A stretch of 64,000 bases of DNA, taken from Prochlorococcus sp. AG-424-E18. GTDB taxonomy: Bacteria; Cyanobacteriota; Cyanobacteriia; PCC-6307; Cyanobiaceae. The DNA lies in the NCBI GenBank assembly GCA_003210155.1, contig QCNC01000003.1, positions 119,919 through 183,918 on the forward strand. The letters are read 5' to 3'. Every line of letters starts with the position of its first letter. Position 1 is the stretch's first letter. Both the position numbers and the translations under genes were made by a program. The notes beneath the pieces were generated by a model, which saw only the letters and a list, made by a program, of their open reading frames with translations, did not search any database and was not told the DNA's origin. Below are positions 37,095 through 46,664 of the stretch, piece by piece.

Positions 37095-38819
37095 ATGCAA
37101 AAAGGTGTTCCACAGATAATGGATATTACATCTATTAGATCTGTCTTGCATTATTTGACAAAGAACATCTTACCTACAAAATTCGAAACTGCCCAACAAC
37201 CAGAGCCTAATACAATTCAATTATGTTTCAGAGGAGTTAATTCTCAAACATGGTTAGAAGTTTCATGGAATGGAGACTCCCCTAGAATACTAAAGATAAA
37301 TAAGCCAGAAAAGATTGGTAGAGAAAGCACACTCTCTAAACAAATAAGATACGGATTAAAGTATATGGCTTTGATTTCGATTGATCAAGATGATTTCGAG
37401 AGAGTTATAAAATTTAGTTTTGCAAAAAAACCTGGAGATGAAATTAATAAGTATTTAATTTTTGAATTAATGGGAAAACATAGCAATATTTTTTATTTGG
37501 ATAATAAACAAAAAATAATTGCCGTTGGTAAACAAATTAAATCAAGTCAATCTAGTTTTAGAACAATTTCAACAGGATCAATTTATTCTGGCCCTCCAGT
37601 TAATCTCAAAAAACAACCTAGAGAAGATGAGTCTTTTCAATCATGGAAGAACTCAATTTCAATAGTACCTCAGTCTTTGAAATACTGTTTAATAAATACC
37701 TATCAAGGAGTAAGCCCTATCCTCACAAAACAATTAGAGGTTGTTAGCGCAACTGTTAATTCAGAAATAATGGAAAAAAATATTGATTTCATTAGCAACT
37801 CAGACTTAAAGGAGATATTTAAAAATTGGAAGATTTGGATAAACAGGTTTAAAAACAATAACTTTAACTTTTCTACATTTAATAAAGTTTTTTATTGCGT
37901 TTGGTTTTTTGATAAGGAAATTAATTGCGAAAATAAAATAGATTTATGCACAAGCTTAGAGAATTATTATGATCATCATCTGAAACAAAAAAAACTTGAA
38001 TTATTGGAAAAGAAAATTGAAGGGATAATTTTTAAACAGACCAATACTGAGAAAAAGAATTTAAATATTCAATATGATCTTCTTACAAAATCAGAAAACT
38101 ACGAGATATATAAAGAAAAAGCTGATATCATATTCTCCTCACATGAAATTAAAAAACAAGACATTATAAAGGGACAAAAACTATATAAAAAATCAAAAAA
38201 ACTAAAGAGATCTAGAGAATTAATTAAAGAAAGATTAAGTATTTACAAAACAAATATAGAGAGATTAGACGAATTCACTACGCTTCTAGAAAATTTAAAT
38301 TCTTTAAATCATGAAAAACTTTCTACGAGAATCAAACTACTAGAAGAAATTATGGAAGAAATTTGTAACGAGTTTAATATCAATATCAAGAAACAAAGAG
38401 AAGATCAGAAAAGCACATATGAGATAGAGTCTTCACCAATTCAAATTGACACTCCCACAGGATTAAAGCTTCAGGTAGGGCGAAATATGAGGCAAAATGA
38501 TTTAATAAGCTTTAAGTTCTCAAAAAAAGGCGATTTATGGTTTCATGCACAGGAATCACCAGGCAGTCATGTAGTTTTGAAGTCTTCATCTCAAGTAGCA
38601 TCTGAACAAGATCTTCAAATAGCTGCAGATTTAGCTGCTTTATTTAGTAAGGCAAAAAGAAACATTAAAGTTCCTATTAATTTAGTAAATATTAAAGATC
38701 TGCAAAAAATCAAAAACGGAGGACCGGGTTGCGTTTCCTTTAAAAATGGAGAAATTATTTGGGGAAATCCTACAAGAGGAGAAGATTACATTAAAAAAAA
38801 TCTTAAAACAATAATTTAG
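37095..38819 (+). CDS. NFACT protein (RqcH/FbpA-like, ribosome quality control)
   Basis: A 574-residue protein with an NFACT-N domain (MDITSIRSVLHYL), a long helical coiled-coil middle (about 290-440) and a C-terminal NFACT-R domain with GDLWFHAQESPGSHVVLKSS near 480. Relatives (RqcH in bacteria, Rqc2 in eukaryotes) bind stalled 50S subunits and add Ala tails to unfinished peptides. The older name, fibronectin-binding protein, is misleading for a marine phototroph. The ATG at 37119 (MDITSIRS) is a likelier start than 37095 by family comparison. It diverges from gmk. Confidence 0.88.
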   Translation: MQKGVPQIMDITSIRSVLHYLTKNILPTKFETAQQPEPNTIQLCFRGVNSQTWLEVSWNGDSPRILKINKPEKIGRESTLSKQIRYGLKYMALISIDQDDFERVIKFSFAKKPGDEINKYLIFELMGKHSNIFYLDNKQKIIAVGKQIKSSQSSFRTISTGSIYSGPPVNLKKQPREDESFQSWKNSISIVPQSLKYCLINTYQGVSPILTKQLEVVSATVNSEIMEKNIDFISNSDLKEIFKNWKIWINRFKNNNFNFSTFNKVFYCVWFFDKEINCENKIDLCTSLENYYDHHLKQKKLELLEKKIEGIIFKQTNTEKKNLNIQYDLLTKSENYEIYKEKADIIFSSHEIKKQDIIKGQKLYKKSKKLKRSRELIKERLSIYKTNIERLDEFTTLLENLNSLNHEKLSTRIKLLEEIMEEICNEFNINIKKQREDQKSTYEIESSPIQIDTPTGLKLQVGRNMRQNDLISFKFSKKGDLWFHAQESPGSHVVLKSSSQVASEQDLQIAADLAALFSKAKRNIKVPINLVNIKDLQKIKNGGPGCVSFKNGEIIWGNPTRGEDYIKKNLKTII

Positions 38820-38848
38820 TTTATAATAAAAAAAATTTTTAAATCTAA

Positions 38849-39109
38849 ATGTTTGATTTTCTTTTAGGCACTCATGAATTTTTAGGAAATCATAGTTTTC
38901 CAGAATTTATTGTTGGATATCTATTTGGTGCTGCATTAATAATTGGAGCTCCTACTGTTTTCTTACTACTTGCCTTCGTAAGCGCTTTAATGAAAACAAA
39001 TGGGAAAATGGGTGGATATAGAGAATATGAAACTTATGGTGAATCATCTTTAAATGATGCCCCTCCTTTCTTATTACCAGATCCAACAAATCCTAAATTA
39101 AGCAAATAA
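38849..39109 (+). CDS. Small single-helix membrane protein of unknown function
   Basis: An 86-residue protein with one strong membrane helix at about 24-47 (VGYLFGAALIIGAPTVFLLL) and a Tyr/Pro-rich tail (GGYREYETYG, then PPFLLPDPTNPKLSK). It has no signal-peptide cleavage pattern. Size and shape recall small photosynthetic subunits, and tatC, petC and petA follow on the same strand, but I cannot assign it to a known subunit. Confidence 0.7.
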   Translation: MFDFLLGTHEFLGNHSFPEFIVGYLFGAALIIGAPTVFLLLAFVSALMKTNGKMGGYREYETYGESSLNDAPPFLLPDPTNPKLSK

Positions 39110-39189
39110 TTAAGTTTATCGAAAAATAAATTGGACTTTGACAATAGTAGTTTTAAACCTTTTTCTTACACAATTTTTATCAAATAATA

Positions 39190-39948
39190 ATGAGAGGTAC
39201 AGGTCAAAGTGAAAAAAAATTATCAGATTCGATGACTTTTAGTGATCATTTAGAGGAGCTTCGTCAAAGGATACTAAACTCAATTTACTCAATACTTATT
39301 TCAATATTCTTTAGTTTTCTCATCATAAAGCCATTAATATCTTTTTTAGAAATTCCAGCTGGTGATATTCATTTACTACAACTTGCTCCAGGAGAGTTTT
39401 TATTTGTCGCTATTAAAGTTGCAGGTTACAGCGGATTGATAGTTTCTATGCCTTATATTTTTTACCAAATAATATTATTTATTTCTCCTGGTTTAACAAA
39501 ACAAGAAAAAAGCCTTATCTTGCCTGCAGTTTTTGGTTCAGGTATTCTATTTTTTTTAGGATTAATTTTTTCATGGTGGATATTAGTCCCTGCAGCAATA
39601 AATTTCTTCATTAGTTTCGGTGCTGATATTGTTGAACCAACTTGGTCTATAGAAAGATATTTTGATTTTGTTCTCTTATTGATGTCTAGCACTGCAATAG
39701 CTTTTCAATTGCCAGTATTGCAATTTATTCTTGGTTCTCTTGGAATAATCACAACAGAGAAAATGATTTCGAATTGGAAGATAGTTGTAATCTCCTCTGC
39801 AATATTATCTGCAGTGATTACCCCTTCAACTGACCCATTGACTATGTCATTGCTATCTATATCGATTGTGTTTTTATTTTTTGTGGGTACTGGATTAACT
39901 TACTTATCAGAAAATCTTAAGTCAAAAACTCTTTCATCTTCTCATTAA
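39190..39948 (+). CDS. tatC: Twin-arginine translocase subunit TatC
   Basis: The receptor of the Tat pathway, which exports folded proteins such as the Rieske protein encoded at 40.4 kb. The 252-residue protein has six hydrophobic segments and the family blocks FSDHLEELRQRIL near the N-terminus and APGEFLFVAIKVAGYSGLI near 80. The conserved Glu of the signal-binding site is in HLEELR. Its last 32 bp overlap a gene on the other strand. Confidence 0.95.
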   Translation: MRGTGQSEKKLSDSMTFSDHLEELRQRILNSIYSILISIFFSFLIIKPLISFLEIPAGDIHLLQLAPGEFLFVAIKVAGYSGLIVSMPYIFYQIILFISPGLTKQEKSLILPAVFGSGILFFLGLIFSWWILVPAAINFFISFGADIVEPTWSIERYFDFVLLLMSSTAIAFQLPVLQFILGSLGIITTEKMISNWKIVVISSAILSAVITPSTDPLTMSLLSISIVFLFFVGTGLTYLSENLKSKTLSSSH

Positions 39949-40234
39949 GATCCAATTGCAAGCTGACAGCTCTACCTAACCTTGGCTTAGCATTGACTTT
40001 CTTTAGCCATTCCCTTACTTCTTCTGAATATCCACATCTATTTAAAATCTCTATTTTATCAGCTAAGGATTTTTTATATTCATCTTCACTTAAAGGGAAT
40101 GATTCCTGTCCAAGAAATCCCCACATCATTTGAAAATAAACGAATTTTCCTCTTGTAAAGAGTCTAAAATCATATTTTTTCCCCCAGCGATGAATCAAAT
40201 AATGTATAACTTCATCTATTAGCAATGGGTTCAT
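39917..40234 (-). CDS. DUF3067 family protein
   Basis: A soluble 105-residue protein matching the cyanobacterial/plastid DUF3067 pattern (YLIHRWGKKYDFRLFTRGKF, YFQMMWGFLGQESFPL, LNRCGYSEEVREWLK). Some plastid relatives have been linked to photosystem or iron-sulfur biogenesis, but no function is settled to my knowledge. Convergent overlap with tatC is 32 bp. Confidence 0.75.
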   Translation of the reverse strand: MNPLLIDEVIHYLIHRWGKKYDFRLFTRGKFVYFQMMWGFLGQESFPLSEDEYKKSLADKIEILNRCGYSEEVREWLKKVNAKPRLGRAVSLQLDLNEKMKEFLT

Positions 40235-40357
40235 TTAAATCAATTAATTAAGAATTCCTAAACTTTTACTTTAAATTATTAAAAGTCCTATCTATTTGCA
40301 ACAGAAATTGAATAGTTTGATCCATAATAACTAATAAATAACAGAACCAAGTAGCGA

Positions 40358-40894
40358 ATGACTCAATTAAGTTCCAATGATGTCCCTTCTATGGGTCGAA
40401 GGCAATTTATGAATCTTCTTACATTTGGTACTGCAACTGGTGTAGCTTTAGGAGCCCTTTACCCTGTAGCGAATTATTTCATGCCTTTAAGAGCAGGCGG
40501 TGGTGGAGGTGGAACTTCTGCTAAAGATGAATTAGGGAATCCAATAACTAAGACAGGTTGGTTAGCTACCCATCAAGCAGGAGACAGAAGTCTAGTGCAG
40601 GGTCTAAAGGGAGATCCAACTTACTTAATAGTTAATGAGGATGGGGGAATAGGAGAATTTGGTTTAAATGCAATTTGTACTCATTTAGGTTGTGTTGTCC
40701 CATGGGATAGTGGTGCTAATAAATTCATATGTCCTTGTCATGGCAGTCAGTACGATACTAACGGGAAGGTAGTAAGAGGGCCTGCGCCTTTATCTTTAGC
40801 TCTAGCTCATGTCGATATTGAAGATGATGCTGTACTCGTAAAACAATGGTCAGAAACTGACTTTAGAACTAATGAAAATCCATGGTGGGCATAA
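40358..40894 (+). CDS. petC: Cytochrome b6f Rieske iron-sulfur protein
   Basis: Carries electrons from plastoquinol to cytochrome f. The 178-residue protein has an N-terminal Tat-type anchor ([10 protein letters not shown], then a hydrophobic helix), a Gly-rich hinge (RAGGGGGGT) and the 2Fe-2S ligands in CTHLGC (near 108) and CPCHGSQY (near 126). petA follows directly, making the usual petCA operon. It is preceded by a 123-bp region that should hold the operon promoter. Confidence 0.97.
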   Translation: MTQLSSNDVPSMGRRQFMNLLTFGTATGVALGALYPVANYFMPLRAGGGGGGTSAKDELGNPITKTGWLATHQAGDRSLVQGLKGDPTYLIVNEDGGIGEFGLNAICTHLGCVVPWDSGANKFICPCHGSQYDTNGKVVRGPAPLSLALAHVDIEDDAVLVKQWSETDFRTNENPWWA

Positions 40895-40898
40895 AAAA

Positions 40899-41852
40899 AT
40901 GAAAGGTCTTAAAAATCAAATCATGAAAAAAACAAGTTTATTTATCTGTACTCTGCTTTTTATTTCAAGCATTGTATTTTATCCAAAGATCAGTTTTGCT
41001 TATCCATTTTGGGCTCAACAAAACTACGAATCCCCAAGAGAAGCCACAGGTAAGATAGTCTGTGCAAATTGTCATTTAGCTCAGATGCCTACAATTGCAG
41101 AGGTTCCACAATCAGTTGGAGCAGACAGTGTTTTCAAAGCTGTAGTCAAAATACCCTACAAAAATGATTTAAAAGAGATAGGGGCTGATGGTTCGGAAGT
41201 CCCGTTGCAAGTTGGTGCTGTTGTAATGCTGCCCGATGGCTTTAAACTTGCTCCACAAGAAAGATGGACCCAAGAAATAAAAGAGGAGACAGAAGGGGTT
41301 TATTTCACTAACTACAGTGAAGAGAAAGATAATATCATTATTGTCGGACCTTTACCTGGCGATACCAATAAAGAAATCGTTTTCCCTGTACTTTCCCCCG
41401 ACCCATCCACCAATAAAGAATATCACTATGGGAAATACTCGTTACATATTGGAGGCAATAGAGGTAGAGGTCAAGTATATCCAACTGGAGACAAGAGCAA
41501 TAATGTAGTATTCACTTCTTCCACCGCAGGAACTATAAATTCAATAGAAACAATTGAAGATGGCAGTTATCAAGTCAATATAGAAAATGATAATGGTGAA
41601 ATAACTACTGAAGCAGTGCCTGTTGGTCCTCAACTTATCGTAAAAGCGCTAGACAAAATTAATGTAGGTGACCCTCTTACTAATGATCCCAACGTTGGAG
41701 GCTTTGGGCAATTAGATGCTGAGGTTGTACTTCAGAGCCCTTATAGAGTTATTGGATTGATTGCATTCTTCATTGGTGTAGGCTTAACACAAATACTTTT
41801 AGTATTAAAGAAAAAACAAGTTGAAAAAGTGCAAGCAGCAGAGGGAATCTAA
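40899..41852 (+). CDS. petA: Cytochrome f
   Basis: The c-type cytochrome of the b6f complex. From the ATG at 40899, 4 bp after the petC stop, it is 317 residues. The frame is open to an ATG at 40872 inside petC, and an internal ATG at 40923 ([12 protein letters not shown]) is also possible. The signal peptide ends before YPFWAQQNY, whose Tyr1 is the axial heme ligand after cleavage. The heme-binding CANCH follows, and a C-terminal membrane helix ([20 protein letters not shown]) anchors the protein. Confidence 0.96.
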   Translation: MKGLKNQIMKKTSLFICTLLFISSIVFYPKISFAYPFWAQQNYESPREATGKIVCANCHLAQMPTIAEVPQSVGADSVFKAVVKIPYKNDLKEIGADGSEVPLQVGAVVMLPDGFKLAPQERWTQEIKEETEGVYFTNYSEEKDNIIIVGPLPGDTNKEIVFPVLSPDPSTNKEYHYGKYSLHIGGNRGRGQVYPTGDKSNNVVFTSSTAGTINSIETIEDGSYQVNIENDNGEITTEAVPVGPQLIVKALDKINVGDPLTNDPNVGGFGQLDAEVVLQSPYRVIGLIAFFIGVGLTQILLVLKKKQVEKVQAAEGI

Positions 41853-41862
41853 CTTTCTCTAA

Positions 41863-42756
41863 ATGCTTATACTTCAAGCTTTTATACAATCTCCAGGAGA
41901 AACTTTTTTAAATTTAGGATTTATAACTATTAGATGGTATGGGCTTCTTATTTCGGTTTCAGTTTTAATAGGCCTATTTGTCTCAAAAAAACTTGCAAAG
42001 GCAAGAAGTATTAACCCAGAGTACATTAGTGAAATACTTCCATCATTAATAATCTCTTCAATAATTGGAGCTAGAGCTTATTACGTAATTTTTGAATGGA
42101 GGCAATATAGCGGAGAGAACTTTTTTACTTCTTTTGAACTATTCAATAACGTCATTCAAATACCTTCTTTTCTTGCAGTTTGGGAAGGAGGCATAGCAAT
42201 CCATGGAGGTCTAATTGGAGGATTAATATCTATTATCTATTTCTGTAAGTCGAAAAAAATTAATTTAAAAACCTTTATAGATGTATTAATACCCTCGATT
42301 ATTCTTGGACAATCAATAGGAAGGTGGGGAAATTTTTTCAATAATGAAGCATTTGGAGTTCCTACAAATTTGCCTTGGAAATTATTTATACCTATCCAAA
42401 ATAGGCCTTTAGAATTTATTAATTATGAATTTTTTCATCCTACATTTCTCTATGAGTCATTGTGGAATCTTTTGATTTTCATCGTCCTTATTATTACCTT
42501 TAATAAACAAAATAAAACAGATTTTCACAGGCCTGGCTTTATTAGCTGTCTTTATTTAATAAGTTATAGCTTTGGACGATTCTGGATTGAAGGTTTAAGA
42601 ACTGACCCACTATGCTTTGGTGGACTTCCACCTTTCTGTGATGGCGGTATAAGAATGGCTCAATTTATAAGTATTTTTCTATTTTCTTCTGGATTAATTG
42701 GAGTATTTTTTTTAAGATTGAGAACATATAGTGGGAAAAATAGAAAGAATGGATAA
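41863..42756 (+). CDS. lgt: Prolipoprotein diacylglyceryl transferase
   Basis: Attaches diacylglycerol to the lipobox Cys of lipoproteins in the plasma membrane. The 297-residue protein has about seven membrane segments, the opening [11 protein letters not shown], the essential HGGLIGG near 112 and the [17 protein letters not shown] signature near 148. It starts 10 bp after petA and overlaps cobM by 8 bp, so petC-petA-lgt-cobM may be read together. Confidence 0.95.
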   Translation: MLILQAFIQSPGETFLNLGFITIRWYGLLISVSVLIGLFVSKKLAKARSINPEYISEILPSLIISSIIGARAYYVIFEWRQYSGENFFTSFELFNNVIQIPSFLAVWEGGIAIHGGLIGGLISIIYFCKSKKINLKTFIDVLIPSIILGQSIGRWGNFFNNEAFGVPTNLPWKLFIPIQNRPLEFINYEFFHPTFLYESLWNLLIFIVLIITFNKQNKTDFHRPGFISCLYLISYSFGRFWIEGLRTDPLCFGGLPPFCDGGIRMAQFISIFLFSSGLIGVFFLRLRTYSGKNRKNG

Positions 42757-43504
42757 CAAAATATCCTTTATTGGTGTTGGTCCAGGAGATCCAGAATTAT
42801 TAACTTTAAAAGCATTTAAAAAGATAAAAATTGCAGATGTCATTATTTGGACTGATTCTCTAATTCCTGAAAAGATTTTAGATTCTGCTAAAGAAGGTTC
42901 TGAAAAAATAAAAACGAGTTCACTTAACTTAGAGCAAATCACATCAATTATGATAGAAAAATTTCAGGCAGGGAAAACTGTTGTAAGGTTGCATGATGGA
43001 GACCCTTGCCTTTTTGGAGCAATTAGAGAGCAAATCGAAATTTTAAAAAAGGAAAAAATTGAAATCGAGGTTGTTCCTGGAGTAAGTGCTTTTCAAGTTG
43101 CTGCAGCATATCATGAAGCTGAGTTAACCATCCCTGACGTAACGCAAACAATAATTTTGACTAGAGCAGGAGGTCGAACAGGGATGCCCGAAAAAGAATC
43201 TCTGAAAGATCTTGCTAAACACAATTCCTCTATATGTCTATATCTAAGTGCTAGGCATGTAAAAAGGTCTCAAGAAACTTTACTAGAGTTTTACCCTCCA
43301 GACACTAAAGTGATTGTGGGATTTAGAGTATCTTGGGATGATGGTTGGACATCATTAATAGAATTAAAAGATATGGAAAAATTTTCTATTGAGAAAAAAC
43401 TAATTAGAACAACCATTTACATAATTAGTCCAGCAATTAGTAATTCTCAAAAAAGATCTAATCTTTATAATCCATCATATAAGCATCTCTTTAGGAATAA
43501 ATAA
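42749..43504 (+). CDS. cobM: Precorrin-4 C11-methyltransferase
   Basis: Methylates C-11 of the corrin precursor using S-adenosylmethionine. From the ATG at 42749 ([19 protein letters not shown]) it is 251 residues. SAM-binding segments are [10 protein letters not shown] near 9, [12 protein letters not shown] near 79 and EVVPGVSAF near 107; [10 protein letters not shown] is typical of CobM/CbiF. The ATG overlaps the lgt stop in an 8-bp ATGGATAA. An upstream in-frame ATG at 42731 is less likely. Confidence 0.92.
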   Translation: MDNKISFIGVGPGDPELLTLKAFKKIKIADVIIWTDSLIPEKILDSAKEGSEKIKTSSLNLEQITSIMIEKFQAGKTVVRLHDGDPCLFGAIREQIEILKKEKIEIEVVPGVSAFQVAAAYHEAELTIPDVTQTIILTRAGGRTGMPEKESLKDLAKHNSSICLYLSARHVKRSQETLLEFYPPDTKVIVGFRVSWDDGWTSLIELKDMEKFSIEKKLIRTTIYIISPAISNSQKRSNLYNPSYKHLFRNK

Positions 43505-43512
43505 TCTTAAAG

Positions 43513-43540
43513 TTGATAGAAAAATATTAATTACTATAAT
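43513..43540 (+). promoter_or_regulatory. Promoter of the RodZ-like gene
   Basis: TTGATA at 43513-43518 and a consensus TATAAT at 43535-43540 are 16 bp apart. The start point would be near 43547, leaving a leader of only about 13 nt before the TTG start at 43560. Confidence 0.6.
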
Positions 43541-43546
43541 TAGTAA
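43531..43546. repeat. Palindrome over the -10 box
   Basis: TTACTA (43531-43536), a 4-base centre TAAT, and TAGTAA (43541-43546) form a perfect inverted repeat that covers the -10 box. It has the shape of a repressor site and the gene behind it codes for a helix-turn-helix protein. Chance is a real alternative in AT-rich DNA. Confidence 0.4.
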
Positions 43547-43559
43547 AAATTTATTTGCT

Positions 43560-44054
43560 TTGAAAGAAATAAAATCTGTTTCGGGAATCAACAATAAAGG
43601 AGGAGATCCCTCTTTAAAGAGAATCGGAAATTTCATTAAAGAGGCTAGGTTAAGTAAAAATCAATCAATTGAAGAATTGGCTTCTGATTTAAAAATTGGA
43701 GCTCATCAACTTGAAGCCATAGAGGAAGGTAATGAAGAAAAACTACCTGAAAAAGTATTTATCAAAGCAATGATTAGACGGATTTCACAGAAGCTAAAAC
43801 TTGATACAGAATTTTTAATGGATGAATTCAAGACAGAGAGGAAAGAAGTGAAAATTGAAGAAATAGTTGAAGAAGTTTCCAAAGAAAATTATAAATCGAG
43901 GCAATCTAAGAATTTTAATCCACTAGGATTCCTAATATTTATTTTAATTTCAGGCTTTCTCGGACTAATCGCCTCGTCCTTAATTTTCAATTTATTTTCA
44001 AATTCTTCTCAGAATCAAACTCCAAAACAAGAACTTATTAAAAAAACTAAATAA
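43560..44054 (+). CDS. RodZ-like helix-turn-helix membrane protein
   Basis: A 164-residue protein starting at TTG 43560. Residues 18-88 form an HTH of the RodZ type (RIGNFIKEARLSKNQSIEEL, then GNEEKLPEKVFIKAMIRR). A charged linker and one membrane helix follow (about 122-146, FLIFILISGFLGLIASSLIF), with a 15-residue outer tail. Full RodZ proteins have a periplasmic beta domain of 100 or more residues, missing here. RodZ ties MreB to the wall machinery; this short form may keep only the inner part. The end overlaps ppx by 8 bp. Confidence 0.8.
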   Translation: MKEIKSVSGINNKGGDPSLKRIGNFIKEARLSKNQSIEELASDLKIGAHQLEAIEEGNEEKLPEKVFIKAMIRRISQKLKLDTEFLMDEFKTERKEVKIEEIVEEVSKENYKSRQSKNFNPLGFLIFILISGFLGLIASSLIFNLFSNSSQNQTPKQELIKKTK

Positions 44055-45642
44055 CTTTTAATTCCAAATTCTTTAGTTCTTTTATTACATTACGGCATAA
44101 TCCTAAGTTCCATTTTTCAAGAAGAAGATCATGGTTTCTATCTAAAGGTAAAAGTTGAAATGTGAGATTATTTTCCTGCAATTTTATTTGAACTGAGGAG
44201 ATCACCTTATCAGGTCTTTGATCAAGAGCTGCTGCTAGTCTCAGGATTAATGACATTTCAAGAACTAATGTTTTATCTTCTTTGGATATTAAATTTTGCC
44301 AAGACTCATGTCTTTTCTTGGGTAGAGTCTTTCTATGGTACCTAGCAATTGAAGCAATAATATTTGTTTCTGCTTCAGAATATCCCAACAACTCACAATT
44401 TTTTATTAAGTACCAAGAGTGTTTGTGATATGAACCAACATTCACATATTTCCCACAATTGTAAAGATTAGAAGCTGCCCAAAGAAGTTCTTTAGCTTTA
44501 GGGTCTTTATCGCTATGAAAGATATTTTTAGTCTGATCATAGATTTGAAAGGCAATATCAATAACTTTCTCAGCTCTTGTATTATCTACTCCAAACTTTC
44601 TGGCCTGATGAACTATGGTTGTTTTTCTAATATTGCCTTGAATATTTAACTCATTTTTAATTATCCCTTTACGAAGCATCCAATCAACAACCAAACCCTC
44701 TCGAAGCGCCCTCTCACTTATTATTAATTCATCAAAATTCAACATCTCCATTGCGGTGTTTAAAATCAATGCTCCTGGAATAATTATTTCTGCTCTTCTC
44801 TCACTTAATGAAGGTATTTTCTTGATTTCCGAAACTGGCAATTTAATTAGTTTTTCCAATACATTTTGTAAATTTTCCTTTTTAAATTTATAACCATGCA
44901 ACTTCTGTTTAGATTCTCCCAAATCATCTGAAATCAAATTTCCTAATGAGGTTGCAGTGCCACTGGTTGCAATCATAAATAAAGGTTTATCTCCCTCAGA
45001 TCTACTCTTTATTTTCCGAACAGATGGTTCTAAAGATCCTTTAATAAAAGTTGTTAAAAAACTCGATCTTTCTGAAGTTATATACCCTTTATTTAAAAAA
45101 TCATTTTTAAGTCTTACCGCACCAATTCTCGAACTGGTAAGAGCTATAGCATCTTTTTTATCTGCAAGTATTAATTCTGTAGATCCTCCTCCAATATCTA
45201 TGATTACAAAAGAATGATCTTTAAAAGACATACCAGAAAGAACACCAAGGTAAATTAATCTGGCTTCCTCAGAACCACTTATCATTTCTATTTGAATATC
45301 AGTTTCATCAAGAACTCTTCTAATAAAATCTTGACCATTTGGAGCTTCCCTAACTGCACTTGTTGCTGCTGTTACTATTTGTTTTACTCCATTACTTTTA
45401 CAATATTCATTAAATCGCTTAAGAGTAACTAATGCCCTTTGAATTGATTCTTCTGTAAGATTACCCTCATAATCTCTTTCTCCAAGACGAGTGGTTGATT
45501 TATCAGTAAATTTTATTGAAAATGATTTTAATTCTAGATTAATTTCTGCTACCAAGAGATGTGTAGAGTTAGTTCCAATATCTATAGAAGCTACTAAAAT
45601 TTGCTTTTCTTGAAAATATCTTAAATCTTGTTTCAGTATCAT
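44047..45642 (-). CDS. ppx: Exopolyphosphatase (Ppx/GppA family)
   Basis: Releases phosphate from polyphosphate or hydrolyses pppGpp. The 531-residue protein has the ASKHA-fold opening ASIDIGTNSTHLLVAEI near 14, the second phosphate loop DIGGGSTELIL near 146 and a C-terminal HD-like helical domain (ARKFGVDNTRAEKV, IARYHRKTLP). The length fits the E. coli PPX (513). Which of the two substrates it prefers cannot be read from the sequence. Confidence 0.92.
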   Translation of the reverse strand: MILKQDLRYFQEKQILVASIDIGTNSTHLLVAEINLELKSFSIKFTDKSTTRLGERDYEGNLTEESIQRALVTLKRFNEYCKSNGVKQIVTAATSAVREAPNGQDFIRRVLDETDIQIEMISGSEEARLIYLGVLSGMSFKDHSFVIIDIGGGSTELILADKKDAIALTSSRIGAVRLKNDFLNKGYITSERSSFLTTFIKGSLEPSVRKIKSRSEGDKPLFMIATSGTATSLGNLISDDLGESKQKLHGYKFKKENLQNVLEKLIKLPVSEIKKIPSLSERRAEIIIPGALILNTAMEMLNFDELIISERALREGLVVDWMLRKGIIKNELNIQGNIRKTTIVHQARKFGVDNTRAEKVIDIAFQIYDQTKNIFHSDKDPKAKELLWAASNLYNCGKYVNVGSYHKHSWYLIKNCELLGYSEAETNIIASIARYHRKTLPKKRHESWQNLISKEDKTLVLEMSLILRLAAALDQRPDKVISSVQIKLQENNLTFQLLPLDRNHDLLLEKWNLGLCRNVIKELKNLELKVI

Positions 45643-45746
45643 TTCTTTTTATAAGAGGAAGATATCTTTAATCCATTAATAAATATACCCAACATTGATT
45701 ATTAAATAATAGAAATCATTTAATCCTAGTAAGATTATTTAAAGTT

Positions 45747-46655
45747 ATGAAATATACAATAGGTCATATGCAAAATAAAAATCGACAAATTAAATTAAGT
45801 ACTTTTTTTGAATTATTAAGGTGGAATAAGCCGACAGGAAGAATGATCTTACTTATTCCTGCTGGATGGAGTTTATATTTGACCCCAGATGCTAATCCAT
45901 CATTTTTAATGTTGCTAAGAATAATACTGGGAGGACTACTAGTAAGTGGATTAGGCTGCGTGATTAATGATATTTGGGACAAAAAAATTGATCAAAGAGT
46001 TGTTAGGACAAAAAATAGACCTCTAGCTGCAAATAAAATCGGTCTTAAAACAGCTTATTCCATTCTTTTCTTTTTAATTTTATGTAGCTTCTTCTTAACT
46101 TTGTCACTACCTCAGCCTGGAAGAATCCTTTCCATTTCACTTGCTTTTTTAGCTTTACCTATCATTTTAATTTATCCTTCTGCCAAAAGATGGTTTAAAT
46201 ATCCTCAATTAATCTTATCCATATGCTGGGGTTTTGCTGTCTTAATTCCCTGGGCCGCAAATGAAGGTAATTTAAATAGTATTGTTTTATTATTTTGCTG
46301 GCTAGCTACCATTTTTTGGACTTTTGGCTTTGACACAATTTATGCTTTAGCAGATAAAAAATATGATATCAAAATTGGAATTAATAGTTCCGCTATTAAC
46401 CTCCAGAAGAATACAAGAATAACCATTCAAATTTGTTATTTTTTAACTTCTTTTTTTCTGGCAATATGCGGATTTATTAATCAAATGGATTTTATTTTTT
46501 GGCCAATTTGGCTTACAACGTCAATCTTAATGCAGAGAGATATACTTAAAGTATTTCCTGAGGAAAAGCAATCAATAAAAAATATTGGCAATCACTTCAA
46601 AAATCAATCAATTTATGGAGGAGTCATTTTATTAGGAATTATTATTGCTTCATAA
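45747..46655 (+). CDS. ubiA: 4-Hydroxybenzoate polyprenyltransferase (UbiA family)
   Basis: Joins a prenyl chain to an aromatic acid; in cyanobacteria the 4-hydroxybenzoate enzyme serves plastoquinone synthesis. The 302-residue protein has about eight membrane segments and both Asp-rich motifs: NDIWDKKIDQRV near 74 and DTIYALADKKYDIKIG near 198. RTKNRPLAA follows the first. A second possible start is the ATG at 45774 (MQNKNRQIKL). It diverges from ppx. Confidence 0.92.
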   Translation: MKYTIGHMQNKNRQIKLSTFFELLRWNKPTGRMILLIPAGWSLYLTPDANPSFLMLLRIILGGLLVSGLGCVINDIWDKKIDQRVVRTKNRPLAANKIGLKTAYSILFFLILCSFFLTLSLPQPGRILSISLAFLALPIILIYPSAKRWFKYPQLILSICWGFAVLIPWAANEGNLNSIVLLFCWLATIFWTFGFDTIYALADKKYDIKIGINSSAINLQKNTRITIQICYFLTSFFLAICGFINQMDFIFWPIWLTTSILMQRDILKVFPEEKQSIKNIGNHFKNQSIYGGVILLGIIIAS

Positions 46656-46664
46656 ATTCTAAAT

